Assembly: GCA_947474545.1 (NCBI GenBank) | Contig: CANJJI010000003.1 | Location: 1 to 64,000 of the forward strand | Reading direction: 5' to 3' | Length of the DNA: 64,000 nucleotides | Origin: Beijerinckiaceae bacterium | Lineage (GTDB): Bacteria; Pseudomonadota; Alphaproteobacteria; Rhizobiales; Beijerinckiaceae | Shown here: piece after piece, positions 34,250 through 43,988 of the stretch | How the letters are laid out: every line of letters starts with the position of its first letter | How positions within the stretch are numbered: the stretch's first letter is position 1 | The notes under the pieces: generated by a model | Told to the model about the DNA's origin: nothing | Databases searched by the model: none | What the model saw: the letters and a program-made list of their open reading frames with translations, nothing else | Translations under genes and position numbers: made by a program

Positions 34250-37093
34250 ATGAGCCTCGCCATCCCCAGCCCTTCTCCGTCCCGCCGCCGTTCCGCAGCT
34301 ACCAGGCCGGCCGAGGCGCATGCCGCCATCGTCAATGGGCCCGCGCTTATGGAGCGCCTGAACGTTATTGCCGGAACCTATTCTGGCGATGCCAAAGCCA
34401 TGCGTGCAGCAGCGCTTGAGGAATTCAAGCTGGCTCTGGAATCCGGGCGCGAGGCCGCCCGCAACATGCTCGATGCCGACGGAGCCGGTTACGGCTGCGC
34501 GGCCAATATCAGCTGGCTCGAAGATGAGATCATCCGGGCGCTCCATCAATTCATTGTCACACATATGCTTCCCCCGGAAAATCCACGCGCGCCGGAAAAA
34601 ATCGCCGTCTGCGCCGTCGGCGGCTATGGCCGTGGCACATTGGTGCCGGGCTCCGACATCGATCTCCTGTTTCTGCTTCCCGCACGGGAAACACCCTGGA
34701 CCAAAAGTATCGTCGAAGCCCTGCTCTATTTTCTATGGGATCTGCGCCAAAAGGTTGGCCATTCCACACGCTCGGTCGATGAATGCCTGAAGCAGGCGCG
34801 CGAGGACATGACCGTGCGTACAGCACTGCTGGAGGCGCGGCTGATCCTGGGCGACGAGCCCCTATTCGAAACCATGCGCAAACGCTTCGACAAGGAGATT
34901 GTCGCAAAAACTGCGCGCGAGTTTGTCGCCGCCAAACTGGCCGAACGCGATGCCCGCATTACCAAGGCTGGTTCTTCCCGATATCTCGTTGAGCCCAATA
35001 TCAAAGAAGGCAAGGGTGGACTGCGTGATCTCAACACCCTGTTCTGGATCGCCAAATACGTCTACCGGGTCAGCAGCTCAGACGAACTGGTTGCCGCTGG
35101 CGTGTTCACCGCCAAGGAAGCGCAGACATTCAGGCGATGCGAGGATTTCCTCTGGCGTGTTCGCTGCCAGTTGCACTATATGTCCGGCCGCGCCGAAGAG
35201 CGCCTGAGCTTCAATTATCAGCGCGAAATCGCCAACCGCCTCGGCTATGTCACCCATGCCGGCCTGAGCGACGTCGAACGTTTCATGAAGCATTATTTTC
35301 TGGTCGCCAAGGATGTCGGCGATCTCACGGCGATCCTGTGCGCGGCGCTCGAAGAGGGGCAGACCAAATCGCGTGCGGTGCTGGACCGGTTCATGGGCCG
35401 TCTGCGCCGCAGCAGGCGCACGCTCGAATACAAGGATTTCGCAATCGAATTTGACCGCGTGACTGTGTCGAGCCCGGACGCTTTCGACCGCGACCCAGTC
35501 AACCTCATACGGCTTTACTGGCTCGCCAACAAGCACGGGCTCGCCATCCACCCGGACGCGATGCGGCTCGTGACCTTGTCGCTCAAACGCATCAATGCGG
35601 CCATGCGCAAGGACCCGGAAGCCAACCGGCTGTTTCTGGAAATCCTGACCTCGCAATCCTCGCCTGAAACCGTTCTGCGGCTAATGAACGAGGCCGGAGT
35701 GCTGGGCCGCTTCATTCCCGAATTTGGCCGTATCGTCGCGATGATGCAATTTAATATGTATCATCACTACACTGTTGATGAACATCTCATCCGCTGTGTC
35801 GGCATTCTCGCGCAGATCGATGCGGGAACCCTGACCGAAGAACATCCTTTATCCAGCGAAATCATGCCGGGCATATCAAACCGCCGCGCCCTGTATGTCG
35901 CGATGCTCATACACGATATCGCCAAGGGGCGGCCTGAGGATCATTCCATTGCCGGCGCGGAAGTGGCGCGCGAAATCTGCCCCGGGCTCGGCCTGACGCC
36001 CGCCGAAACCGATACAGTCGCCTGGCTGGTGTTGCACCATCTGGACATGTCTAATACGGCTCAAAGCCGCGATCTCGCCGATCCCGTCACCATCTCGACT
36101 TTCGCCAAGACCGTTCAGACGCTGGAACGTTTACGCATGTTGCTGGTGCTGACCGTCTGCGATATTCGCGGTGTCGGCCCGGGGGTCTGGAATGGATGGA
36201 AAGGGCAGCTGCTTCGGACTCTCTATTACGAAACTGAAATCGTACTGAGTGGCGGACATACCGCCGTCAATCGCAAACAGCGCGTAATCCAGGCGCAGGA
36301 GGAATTGCGCTGCGCGCTCCCCGGCTGGTCGGACCCGGATTTCGACGCCTATGCGGCACGCCACTATCCGGCCTACTGGCTGAAGGTGGATCTGGCCCAT
36401 AAGATCCGCCACGCAGGCATCCTGCGGTTGACGGAGGTTGAGGTCAGATCACTGGCAACCGAAGCCACGACGGATTCCTTTACCGGCGTGACCGAAATCA
36501 CGGTCGTCGCCCCCGATCATCCGCGTATGCTCTCCATCATAACCGGCGCTTGCGCCGCTGCGGGCGCCAATATTGCGGACGCACAGATTTACACCACGAC
36601 CGATGGACTGGCACTGGATACAATATCGGTCAACCGCGCCTTCGATCGCGACGAAGATGAATTGCGCCGGGGCGAACGCGTCGCCAGCATGATCGAAAAG
36701 GCGTTGCGGGGCGAAATCCGCCTGTCGTCAATCGTCGCGGAAAAAGAAAAGCCCTCGAAAGGACGCGAGAAGACTTTCTCAATCGTCCCTGACGTCACCA
36801 TTGATAACAGCCTTTCGGACCGTTACACAGTGATCGAAGTCTCCGGCCTCGACAGACCCGGCCTGCTTTACGACCTCACGTCTGCGATCTCACGGCTCAA
36901 TCTTAACATTGGCTCGGCGCATATCGTAACCTTCGGCGAAAAAGCCGTAGACGCCTTCTACGTGACCGATCTGACCGGATTGAAAATAACCAACCCGGCG
37001 CGCCAGACTGCCATACGCAAGGCCCTGGTCGAAGTTTTCGGGCATGAGCCTGCAAAGCAAATTCCGTCCCGCCGGAAGCCTGACGCAGTATGA
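34250..37093 (+). CDS. glnD: [protein-PII] uridylyltransferase / uridylyl-removing enzyme GlnD
   Basis: A 947-residue GlnD with the full domain set. It has a nucleotidyltransferase domain (GGYGRGTLVPGSDIDLLFLL, about residues 125-145), a central helical linker, an HD domain (HHYTVDEHLIRC and MLIHDIAKGRPEDHS, about 505-565), and two C-terminal ACT domains (VVAPDHPRMLSIITGA and VSGLDRPGLLYDLTSA). It uridylylates PII when glutamine is low and removes UMP when it is high, controlling glutamine synthetase and Ntr. A GTG five codons upstream (34235) is an alternative start; neither has a strong ribosome site. It begins 39 bases after gshB and may be read through from it. Confidence 0.96.
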   Translation: MSLAIPSPSPSRRRSAATRPAEAHAAIVNGPALMERLNVIAGTYSGDAKAMRAAALEEFKLALESGREAARNMLDADGAGYGCAANISWLEDEIIRALHQFIVTHMLPPENPRAPEKIAVCAVGGYGRGTLVPGSDIDLLFLLPARETPWTKSIVEALLYFLWDLRQKVGHSTRSVDECLKQAREDMTVRTALLEARLILGDEPLFETMRKRFDKEIVAKTAREFVAAKLAERDARITKAGSSRYLVEPNIKEGKGGLRDLNTLFWIAKYVYRVSSSDELVAAGVFTAKEAQTFRRCEDFLWRVRCQLHYMSGRAEERLSFNYQREIANRLGYVTHAGLSDVERFMKHYFLVAKDVGDLTAILCAALEEGQTKSRAVLDRFMGRLRRSRRTLEYKDFAIEFDRVTVSSPDAFDRDPVNLIRLYWLANKHGLAIHPDAMRLVTLSLKRINAAMRKDPEANRLFLEILTSQSSPETVLRLMNEAGVLGRFIPEFGRIVAMMQFNMYHHYTVDEHLIRCVGILAQIDAGTLTEEHPLSSEIMPGISNRRALYVAMLIHDIAKGRPEDHSIAGAEVAREICPGLGLTPAETDTVAWLVLHHLDMSNTAQSRDLADPVTISTFAKTVQTLERLRMLLVLTVCDIRGVGPGVWNGWKGQLLRTLYYETEIVLSGGHTAVNRKQRVIQAQEELRCALPGWSDPDFDAYAARHYPAYWLKVDLAHKIRHAGILRLTEVEVRSLATEATTDSFTGVTEITVVAPDHPRMLSIITGACAAAGANIADAQIYTTTDGLALDTISVNRAFDRDEDELRRGERVASMIEKALRGEIRLSSIVAEKEKPSKGREKTFSIVPDVTIDNSLSDRYTVIEVSGLDRPGLLYDLTSAISRLNLNIGSAHIVTFGEKAVDAFYVTDLTGLKITNPARQTAIRKALVEVFGHEPAKQIPSRRKPDAV

Positions 37094-37110
37094 TCTGAAT
37101 TCTCCCGCCG

Positions 37111-37138
37111 TGCCGGCATCCCGGCAAACTTGATTTTT
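37111..37138 (+). terminator. weak terminator-like hairpin after glnD
   Basis: TGCCGG (37111-37116) and CCGGCA (37121-37126) form a 6-bp GC-rich stem with a CATC loop, followed after AACTTGA by TTTTT. The distance to the T run is long for a strong terminator. TTGATT (37130-37135) with GATATC 17 bases on could be a grpE promoter within the same stretch. Confidence 0.35.
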
Positions 37139-37202
37139 GCCGCCGGGGACATGATATCGGCCCTGTGCAGCCTTCAGCTCAACCCGATTTCAAGCAGGAC
37201 CC

Positions 37203-37811
37203 ATGCAAGACGAACCGACGAACCCTAAAAATTTGAACGACAATGCTGCAGCCAGCCAAACATCTGCAGGCGAAGCTCCATTCGAGTTCACGGCGGCGCC
37301 GCAGAACGAGCCAGATCCTTTCGCCGTTCTGGAAAAGCTGACGGCCGAGAACACCGAACTGAAGGATCGCGTTTTGCGTACCTTAGCGGAAATGGAAAAC
37401 CTGCGTCGCCGCACCGAAAAGGAAGTTTCAGACGCCCGCGCCTATGGCGTAACCCGCTTTGCTGGCGACATGCTGACCTTGGCGGACAATCTTCGCCGCG
37501 CCGTCGACAGCGTCCCGTCTGAAGAGAAGGCCGTCGAAGGACCGCTCAAGACTCTCGCCGAAGGCCTTGAACTGACTGAACGGGATTTCCTCTCCCGTCT
37601 TGCCCGCCATGGCGTGAAGAAACTGGAGCCGAAGGGCACAAAATTCGATCCCAACCTGCACGAAGCTCTGTTTGAAGTACCCGATCCCAGTGTGCCCAAC
37701 GGCACTGTGGTTCAGGTGGTGGAGGATGGTTATTCCATTGGCGAACGCTGCCTGCGCCCAGCCAAGGTCGGCGTTGCCCGTGGCGGACCAAAGGAAGCGC
37801 CGCAGGCCTAG
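37203..37811 (+). CDS. grpE: nucleotide exchange factor GrpE
   Basis: A 202-residue GrpE. The N-terminal 45 residues are acidic and unordered. A coiled coil follows ([22 protein letters not shown]), with the family segment [18 protein letters not shown]. The beta domain at the C-terminus contains [15 protein letters not shown] and [20 protein letters not shown]. GrpE releases ADP from DnaK in the heat-shock chaperone cycle. hrcA, the common upstream neighbour, is absent; glnD precedes it instead. An AGGA site lies before the ATG. A convincing sigma-32 promoter was not found. Confidence 0.95.
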   Translation: MQDEPTNPKNLNDNAAASQTSAGEAPFEFTAAPQNEPDPFAVLEKLTAENTELKDRVLRTLAEMENLRRRTEKEVSDARAYGVTRFAGDMLTLADNLRRAVDSVPSEEKAVEGPLKTLAEGLELTERDFLSRLARHGVKKLEPKGTKFDPNLHEALFEVPDPSVPNGTVVQVVEDGYSIGERCLRPAKVGVARGGPKEAPQA

Positions 37812-37886
37812 TCGAAACCGGGCATCCGCTCTTGTGCCTCAAGGACTTCCACGGCATGTTGTGGAAAACCATTCAGGGAGAGCGAA

Positions 37887-38285
37887 ATGCCGGCCGATGC
37901 AAAGAACACAGATCAGCGCTTCCTCGGATCATGGCGTCTTGTCGGCGTTAATCGCGAGGAAGTGGCCACCGGCAAGAAACTCGATGTAGACGCGCAGCAA
38001 AGCGGTTACATTTCCTACACGCCCGATGGCCGCATGATGGTGATCATCGCCCGTAAATCGCCCGGCCATGAAGATGACGTTACCTGCTACGCAGCCACAT
38101 GGCATGTGGATGGTGACAACGTGATCCATGATGTCGAGATTGCCGGACGTGCGCCCTGGGCCGGCACAAAACAGGTGCGCGGCTATAGATTCGAGGGCAA
38201 CAGGCTGACCCTGAGCCCACCCGTGTCAGAAGATTACATTCATGGTTCGGTGACACGGCGCAGCCTTGAATGGGAAAAGATGTAA
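37887..38285 (+). CDS. lipocalin-like domain protein
   Basis: A 132-residue protein matching the small lipocalin-like family. It starts with FLGSWRLVGVNREEVATGK, continues with YISYTPDGRMMVIIA, and closes with GNRLTLSPP near the C-terminus. There is no signal peptide, so it is probably cytoplasmic. A strong AGGGAGA site precedes the ATG. Such proteins occur beside catabolic and polyketide genes but have no assigned reaction. It ends seven bases from the convergent alkB-like gene. Confidence 0.82.
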   Translation: MPADAKNTDQRFLGSWRLVGVNREEVATGKKLDVDAQQSGYISYTPDGRMMVIIARKSPGHEDDVTCYAATWHVDGDNVIHDVEIAGRAPWAGTKQVRGYRFEGNRLTLSPPVSEDYIHGSVTRRSLEWEKM

Positions 38286-38292
38286 CCTCGGC

Positions 38293-38910
38293 TCACCCGG
38301 CCTTGTTCACCCTTCGCATCGTCAAATTGATCCGCCCGCCATTCGGCAAGAGTGTCGATGTCGCAGGAAAAATCTTGTCGACGCCATGAAACGCCAGGCG
38401 AGATGCGCCGCCAATCACCAGCACATCCCCCGAATGTAGCTTGAATGACCGGGTCTTCCCGCCACGCGTGTCCCCGCCAATCCGGAACAGGCACGAATCC
38501 CCAAGGGAAATGGACACAACCGGCACATCAAGCGCTGCCTCGTCACGATCCTGATGCAGGCCCATGCGAGCGGTGACATCATAGAAATTCAGGAGACACG
38601 CTTCAGGTTCGTGCGGATATCCGCCAGTATCACGCCAGGCTCGTAACACCAGATCAGGTATCGCAGGCCATGAATGGCCCGTATACGGATGCGTAGCTTC
38701 ATAACGGTAGCCCCGCTCACGATCCGACACCCAACCCAACACGCCGAAATTCGTCATCCGCACGGAAAAAGGCTTTCCGGTGCGCGGCATCAGCGGAACG
38801 AAAAGCGGCGCAGCTTTTACGGCTTCCCGCAATTCATTTGCCAGAGTTTCCTGTTCCACACGGGAATAGAAATCCGGGAAATAGAGAAGGCCTGGCGCAA
38901 ATTCATGCAT
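38293..38910 (-). CDS. alkB: alpha-ketoglutarate-dependent dioxygenase AlkB
   Basis: A 205-residue AlkB homologue. The iron ligands are His119 and Asp121 in GLHQDRDE and His175 in AFHGVDKI. The 2-oxoglutarate-binding arginines are in RINLTMR (about 193-199). NFYDVTARMG precedes the HxD motif, as in true AlkB. It removes alkyl groups from N1-adenine and N3-cytosine in DNA by oxidation. The start at 38910 gives the normal family length; the open frame extends 85 codons upstream with no family sequence. The ribosome site is weak. It is divergent from the MFS gene at 39056. Confidence 0.94.
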   Translation of the reverse strand: MHEFAPGLLYFPDFYSRVEQETLANELREAVKAAPLFVPLMPRTGKPFSVRMTNFGVLGWVSDRERGYRYEATHPYTGHSWPAIPDLVLRAWRDTGGYPHEPEACLLNFYDVTARMGLHQDRDEAALDVPVVSISLGDSCLFRIGGDTRGGKTRSFKLHSGDVLVIGGASRLAFHGVDKIFPATSTLLPNGGRINLTMRRVNKAG

Positions 38911-39055
38911 GGGAATGTTCAGCTGACTCCGGCATTTCAAGCGGCATTGCTCTTTCAAATGGCAGTGATAGTCTGGCCCAAGCTTCCGGGATACACGGCG
39001 AGCCGACAATAACAAAAAGGATTTGCAGCTACATGGCAAATCGCGGGAGGACGAC

Positions 39056-40276
39056 ATGCTCAACGTCAATCGTTGGTGGATAGTGGCCGCGTCATTTTCA
39101 GCGCTGCTGGTTGGCTCGGGGGTGGTGAACATATTCGCGACGGGCGTTTTTCTTGTCCCTGTCACACAGGAACTTGGTATTTCGCGCGGCGATTATACGT
39201 TTGGCCTGCTCGTCAACGGCATACTCACTGCTATTGCCGTGTTCATCTACGGCTGGCTGTATGATCGCTATGGCGTACGCAAAATCTTGTTGCCAGGCGT
39301 CCTGCTCTGCGCCCTGGCGACATATCTATATTCGCAAATGTCGCCCAATCTCACAGCGCTCTATCTTATTTTCGGTTTTGCCGGCCTGGTAGGCGGCGCA
39401 CAAACGCCGATGGGATACACCACTGTTATCAACCAATGGTTCGATCGCCAGCGCGGCCTTGCGCTTGGCATAGCCACTGCGGGCGTCGGATTTGGCGTCG
39501 TCTTCGTACCACAACTGGTGACCAAACTGATGGTGGGATACGGCTGGCGCGGAGCCTATATCGGCATAGCCATAGCAATTCTCATTCTCGCCTTTCTGCC
39601 CGCACTTTTGTTCATCCGCAATCCGCCAAGCGTCGAAAGTCAGGGCAAAGTCTCGACCGATCATCTGCCCGGCATGGCCGCATCTGAAGCTTTCGGCTCT
39701 TGGCGCTTCTGGGCGCTGACCGCTTCGTTTTTTGTGGCCGTAATGGCGATTAACGGAACGATCACCAATCTCGTGCCGCTGCTGCGAGATCGCGGCGTAG
39801 CCCCGCAAGATGCTGTTGGCGCATTGTCGTTTGCCGGTGGCGCGATTGTGCTTGGCCGTATGATCGCAGGCTGGTTCCTCGACCGCGTGTGGGGCTCCTA
39901 TGTCGCCGTGATCTTCTTCGGCCTGTCTCTGATCGGAATTGGCCTTCTGGCCAGCGGCGCCACCGGGCCTGTGGCCCTACTGGGCGCAGCTCTGTGCGGC
40001 GCAGGCGTTGGCGCTGAAATCGACCTCATGGGATATCTCATGAGCCGCTATTTCGGGCTGAAGAACTTTGGCAAGATTTACGGCCTGATGTTTGTGTTCT
40101 TCAATGTCGGTACAGGCCTTGGCCCTTATCTCAGCGGCATGACCTTTGATAAATACAAATCCTATACCCCAATCCTGACTGGATATATGGTTGCACTCGC
40201 TATCGTCTGCGCCGTGCTTTTGACGTTGGGCCCCTATCTCTTCAAGCCCGGCGAAGATCAGAGTGGAGCAAAATAA
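39056..40276 (+). CDS. MFS transporter
   Basis: A 406-residue major facilitator with twelve hydrophobic segments and the inter-TM2-3 loop YDRYGVRK. Its layout (GIATAGVGFGVVFVPQL, GWRGAYIGIAIAI, and the later SRYFGLKNFGKIYGLMF) resembles the oxalate/formate antiporter-like and monocarboxylate branch of the MFS. The ATG at 39056 follows a CGGGAGGAC site. The Rieske oxygenase gene begins 24 bases after its stop, so both are likely on one transcript and the transporter may import that oxygenase's substrate. Confidence 0.91.
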   Translation: MLNVNRWWIVAASFSALLVGSGVVNIFATGVFLVPVTQELGISRGDYTFGLLVNGILTAIAVFIYGWLYDRYGVRKILLPGVLLCALATYLYSQMSPNLTALYLIFGFAGLVGGAQTPMGYTTVINQWFDRQRGLALGIATAGVGFGVVFVPQLVTKLMVGYGWRGAYIGIAIAILILAFLPALLFIRNPPSVESQGKVSTDHLPGMAASEAFGSWRFWALTASFFVAVMAINGTITNLVPLLRDRGVAPQDAVGALSFAGGAIVLGRMIAGWFLDRVWGSYVAVIFFGLSLIGIGLLASGATGPVALLGAALCGAGVGAEIDLMGYLMSRYFGLKNFGKIYGLMFVFFNVGTGLGPYLSGMTFDKYKSYTPILTGYMVALAIVCAVLLTLGPYLFKPGEDQSGAK

Positions 40277-40300
40277 CAACAGTGTAACAGGACCTTCGCC

Positions 40301-41500
40301 ATGTCTCTCGCCAGCAGCACATCCCGCGCAAAATCATCGACAGCACAAGCAAGAGGCAAATCGCCCGGCGTGGACTTGGCGACGACGAAGCCCGGCACGC
40401 CTGGCGGCATATTCATGCGCCAGTTCTGGCTCGCTATTCATCGCAGCGAGGATCTGGCCAAGGGCGAGGCCAAGCCAATCACCATCATGAATGAAAGTTT
40501 CACGCTCTATCGCGGGCAAAGCGGGCGGGCGCAGGTAATAGATTCAGCCTGCCCGCACCGCTGGGCGCCCATGCATCTGGGCTGGATCGAGGGAGATGAT
40601 ATCCGCTGCGTCTATCATGGCTGGAAATTCGATTGCACAGGCCAATGTATCGAACAGCCCGCCGAAGAAGCTGGCTTCGCCCGCAAGGTTAAGATTGGCA
40701 GTTACCCCACGCAAGAATATCTCGGCTTGATCTGGTGCTATTTCGGCACGGGCAAGCCGCCCGCTTTTCCGCATTTTCCCCACCGCGACACGCCCGGCAT
40801 TATCCAGGCCTGGAATGTCGAACATGTGCCATGTAATTACCTGCAGAGTTTTGAAAACAGCATGGACGAGGTGCACGTGGCCTTCACCCATGCGCCAGGC
40901 GGCTCACACGCCAAATTATCGGCGGACCTGCCCATCCTCAGCACCGAGGAGACCGACTGGGGCATGATGCGCTACGGCAAGCGCAAAACGGGTCTTGTAC
41001 GCCAGACCCTGCATTACGCGCCCAATCTCACGCGCGTGATCGTGCCGCCCGTCGCCGGCATGGACGGCGTGGGCGGCTGGCCGGAAATCTATTTCAGCTT
41101 CACGCCAGTGGATGACGAAAATCATCTCTGGCTGATCACCTCCCATATCGAACTCAACACCGATGCCGAGCGCACAGCGTACAAAAAGCAACGTGAGAAA
41201 TACGAAAAGGAGCTCGCCTCCGCGCCAGCCTCAGTCGATGTCGCGCGCGACCTTATGGCCGGACGCGGCAATTATGCCGCTACCCGCCATCCGGATCTCG
41301 CCATCGTTCAGGATATCGCCGTGCAGGCCGGCCAGGGCCGGATCAGCAATCGCACACATGAGCGGCTCGGCCGCTCGGATGCAGGCATCATCGGCTGGCG
41401 CAAGATTCTCACCCGCGAATTCCGGCTAATCGCCGAAGGCAAAAAGCCGAAGAAGTGGAAGAACCCGCCCGCAGACGTGAAACCAACTCTCGGCTTTTGA
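40301..41500 (+). CDS. Rieske [2Fe-2S] aromatic-ring-hydroxylating oxygenase, alpha-subunit type
   Basis: A 399-residue Rieske non-heme iron oxygenase. The cluster ligands are Cys84 and His86 (CPHRWAPMHLG) and Cys103 and His106 (CVYHGWKF). The mononuclear iron site is in ENSMDEVHVAFTH, with His192 and His197 and the bridging Asp189. No beta subunit, ferredoxin or reductase gene lies nearby. It therefore resembles the alpha-only monooxygenase or demethylase type (vanillate, phthalate or dicamba-like), with electron-transfer partners elsewhere. The N-terminal 35 residues are serine/alanine-rich and probably disordered. It follows an MFS gene in the same direction and meets the exported lyase gene head to head. 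Confidence 0.93.
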   Translation: MSLASSTSRAKSSTAQARGKSPGVDLATTKPGTPGGIFMRQFWLAIHRSEDLAKGEAKPITIMNESFTLYRGQSGRAQVIDSACPHRWAPMHLGWIEGDDIRCVYHGWKFDCTGQCIEQPAEEAGFARKVKIGSYPTQEYLGLIWCYFGTGKPPAFPHFPHRDTPGIIQAWNVEHVPCNYLQSFENSMDEVHVAFTHAPGGSHAKLSADLPILSTEETDWGMMRYGKRKTGLVRQTLHYAPNLTRVIVPPVAGMDGVGGWPEIYFSFTPVDDENHLWLITSHIELNTDAERTAYKKQREKYEKELASAPASVDVARDLMAGRGNYAATRHPDLAIVQDIAVQAGQGRISNRTHERLGRSDAGIIGWRKILTREFRLIAEGKKPKKWKNPPADVKPTLGF

Positions 41501-41506
41501 AGGCTC

Positions 41507-43030
41507 TCACTTCAATCCGGCAAAGGCATCGTCGAGTTTTGCCGAGGCTTCGGCCAGTTTGGCGCGGCGCTCGTCGTGCCATTTAACGTCAATGGCCAGC
41601 CGCGCCTTTTCAGCTGCCATCATGCGCGCGACTTCTGCAGGCTGCGGGCCGCCAATCCCCTTGCTGGAGGCAATCATGTTCTCCGCGGTGAGGCCGCGCT
41701 TGAACTGCTCTTCGCCCAGCGGCAATGTCGCATTCTCCATGCCAAAATGTTTGGCAGCTTCGACATAGATGCGCTGCGCCTCGGCATAGGGAATTTGCGC
41801 GGGACGCAGGTTGTTGCCACGCCCGAAGTTTACAATTTCCGATGCGAAATGATGGCCGACACGGAATGGCACATCCGCATCCCGTTGCAGAATGTCGGCA
41901 AGCTCCGTCGTCATGGAATAGTCGGCATTGACTTCATCCAGCGCGCGCGGCGCATTGAACACCAGCGTCTTGAGCAGGGCGGCAAAGTCTCGATAGAGCA
42001 GACTCGATTCCTTGATGACATTATTGGGTTGATCCCCCTGCTTGGGATCGATGAACGGCTTGTAATCGCTCATACCCGGCGAGACATTATGCGCCACGAA
42101 CATAAAGGTCTGGGCATGCCCGATGACATTGCTCGCCTGTGCGCGAACAAACACGAGGCCTGACGGATTGCGCTTTTGCGGCATGATAGAGCTCGTGCCG
42201 GTGAGATCGCCCTCGGCCATCAATATCCAGGGCTTAGTCTGCGCATATTGCGCAGTGATATCGGCAATCAACCCGCTGATTGTCAACGCGCCAGATGCAG
42301 CATTGCCAACGAGCTCAGCGCCGCTGTCGATGGGCGAAACCTGATTGGCGTCATAGGAATTCTCCAGCACACTGTCGAAACCCAGCAAGTCCGCGAGACG
42401 GGGGCGATTGACCGGAAAACTCGATGTGCCCAAAGCGGCTGCGCCTAACGGCGATTGATTGAGGCGCATCCAGGATTCGCGCATACGTTCAGACGTACGT
42501 GCAAAAGCGCTGGAAAACGACAGCAAATAGTGACCGAAAGTCACCGGCTGCGCCTGCACGCCCCATGTGTAGGACGGCAGGATGGCGTTGGGATTCTTCT
42601 CTGCCAGCGCCAGCAACGCTGCCCGCGCCTTGTTCAACTCGTCGAATGAGGTCAGCACATCTTCGCGAATTTGCAGGCGTTGTGTTGTCGAGCCTATATC
42701 CTGGCGGCTGCGGCCCGAATGCAAACGCGTGACATCCGGTCCACCTGCAGCAATCAGATCTTTCTCGACAATGAGATAATTGCCGGAGCGTTGTGCGCCC
42801 GGCTGCGAGGCCTTGGCGACAGTTGCGTTGAGCGCATTAAAAATTTTCGCGCCAAGTTCTTTCGGAACAATTTTCTCCTCAACCACCATGACAGCGGAAG
42901 CCTTGTTGATTTCATGCAGCCAGAAAAAGAGATCGCGTTTTTGCTGCGCCATGGCAGGCCCTATCGTGAGAATTGCGAGCGTGGCGGCAAGCGGCATCGC
43001 CGCGCAGCGCGGGAAAGAATGGACTGACAT
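41507..43030 (-). CDS. exported argininosuccinate lyase/fumarase-superfamily protein
   Basis: A 507-residue member of the aspartase/fumarase superfamily, closest by eye to argininosuccinate lyase. It has LHSGRSRQDI at 103-112 and GTSSIMPQKRNP at 278-289, the superfamily signature that carries the catalytic serine. Two features are odd. The N-terminus is a signal peptide (PLAATLAILTIGPAMAQQ), preceded by a strong GAGGAGGA site at the true start, so the protein is probably periplasmic. The usual YTHLQ with a catalytic histidine is YTWGVQ here (residues 154-159). It is therefore unlikely to make arginine. It may act on an extracellular amino-dicarboxylate or adduct, or have lost catalysis. Confidence 0.88.
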   Translation of the reverse strand: MSVHSFPRCAAMPLAATLAILTIGPAMAQQKRDLFFWLHEINKASAVMVVEEKIVPKELGAKIFNALNATVAKASQPGAQRSGNYLIVEKDLIAAGGPDVTRLHSGRSRQDIGSTTQRLQIREDVLTSFDELNKARAALLALAEKNPNAILPSYTWGVQAQPVTFGHYLLSFSSAFARTSERMRESWMRLNQSPLGAAALGTSSFPVNRPRLADLLGFDSVLENSYDANQVSPIDSGAELVGNAASGALTISGLIADITAQYAQTKPWILMAEGDLTGTSSIMPQKRNPSGLVFVRAQASNVIGHAQTFMFVAHNVSPGMSDYKPFIDPKQGDQPNNVIKESSLLYRDFAALLKTLVFNAPRALDEVNADYSMTTELADILQRDADVPFRVGHHFASEIVNFGRGNNLRPAQIPYAEAQRIYVEAAKHFGMENATLPLGEEQFKRGLTAENMIASSKGIGGPQPAEVARMMAAEKARLAIDVKWHDERRAKLAEASAKLDDAFAGLK

Positions 43031-43057
43031 TGCTTCCTCCTCGTTTGAAAAAGTTTT

Positions 43058-43861
43058 TCAGATTGAAGACATGGCTTTCGCATTCGCCGCTTTGACCTTC
43101 GGCCACAATGGCGCTGAAATACCAGCATATTTTTCCTGATCGCCCGGCGGGATGAAACCCGCAATCGCTGTCTGGAATGCCGGCCGTCCTTTGCTGCGCT
43201 CGTACCAATCCGTCACTTTCGGAAAATGATCGCGCCATAGCCCGGCGCAACTTAGAAATTCCAGGCGATAAAAAAACGACAGCAATCCTGCATCGGCAAG
43301 CGTAAACTGCTCACCCACGAGCCACGGGCCTTTGTCCAGCGCCTTTTCCATATCCCGGAAATGGCGGATGAAGCGGATCAGCGCCTCGTGAACAACCGCT
43401 GCATCAAGCCCGTCCGCCATCATCTTCTCCCATTTGGCGCGCTTGGCCGGATCGGGAATTTTCGCATATCGCGCTGCACGCTCCTCCGGAGGTTTCTGCA
43501 TAAGCTCGTGCCGGAAGACGATTGAAGCGGTCATGGTGTTGATGGCGTCGTGGATCGTATCTTCTTTCTTGGTCCAGAGCCGCACATGCGCATGCCCCAG
43601 TGCGCCCGCCGGACGCAGCGGCTTATCGGTAAAAGCCTCATCGAGATATTCGTTGATGACAGTAGATTCGATGAGAATATGGCCATCGTGGATCAGCGTT
43701 GGCACGACAGCATTAGGATTAAGCTTCATATACTCGGGCTTGAACTGATCGCCTGTATGCAGGTTCAGCAGGTGCCCATCATATGCCAGTTCTTTTTCAG
43801 CAAGAACCATGCGCACTTTTGCTGCGCAAACGGCTGTAGGCGCGTGGTAGAGAGTAAGCAT
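43058..43861 (-). CDS. glutathione S-transferase family protein
   Basis: A 267-residue GST. The thioredoxin-like N-domain starts LTLYHAPTAVCAAKVRMVL, with the cis-proline region NPNAVVPTLIHDGHILIEST at about residues 48-67. The helical C-domain has FTLADAGLLSFFYRLEFL, the conserved N-capping motif. The GGGGGA site before the ATG is good. It ends 27 bases before the exported lyase gene in the same direction, so the two may form an operon. GSTs of this type in catabolic clusters act as isomerases, dehalogenases or ether-bond cleaving enzymes; which one applies is not visible. Confidence 0.92.
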   Translation of the reverse strand: MLTLYHAPTAVCAAKVRMVLAEKELAYDGHLLNLHTGDQFKPEYMKLNPNAVVPTLIHDGHILIESTVINEYLDEAFTDKPLRPAGALGHAHVRLWTKKEDTIHDAINTMTASIVFRHELMQKPPEERAARYAKIPDPAKRAKWEKMMADGLDAAVVHEALIRFIRHFRDMEKALDKGPWLVGEQFTLADAGLLSFFYRLEFLSCAGLWRDHFPKVTDWYERSKGRPAFQTAIAGFIPPGDQEKYAGISAPLWPKVKAANAKAMSSI

Positions 43862-43988
43862 CGTTTCCCCCGGCTTGATTGTTGCGCCATTATTTCACAT
43901 CCGGCTGGAAATATGCAGCAAAAAAACAGATTGCGCTTGGGGTGCGGCTCCTTAAAATCCCGCCCGGTTCAAACACACCGGAGGAAAC

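Noticed and set aside
37130-37158. Heat-shock (sigma-32) promoter for grpE.
   Set aside because: TTGATT-17-GATATC is at best a weak housekeeping match and lacks the CCCCAT-type -10 of heat-shock promoters.
41507-43030. ArgH of arginine biosynthesis.
   Set aside because: The protein has a signal peptide, lacks the conserved YTHLQ histidine, and is not near arginine genes.
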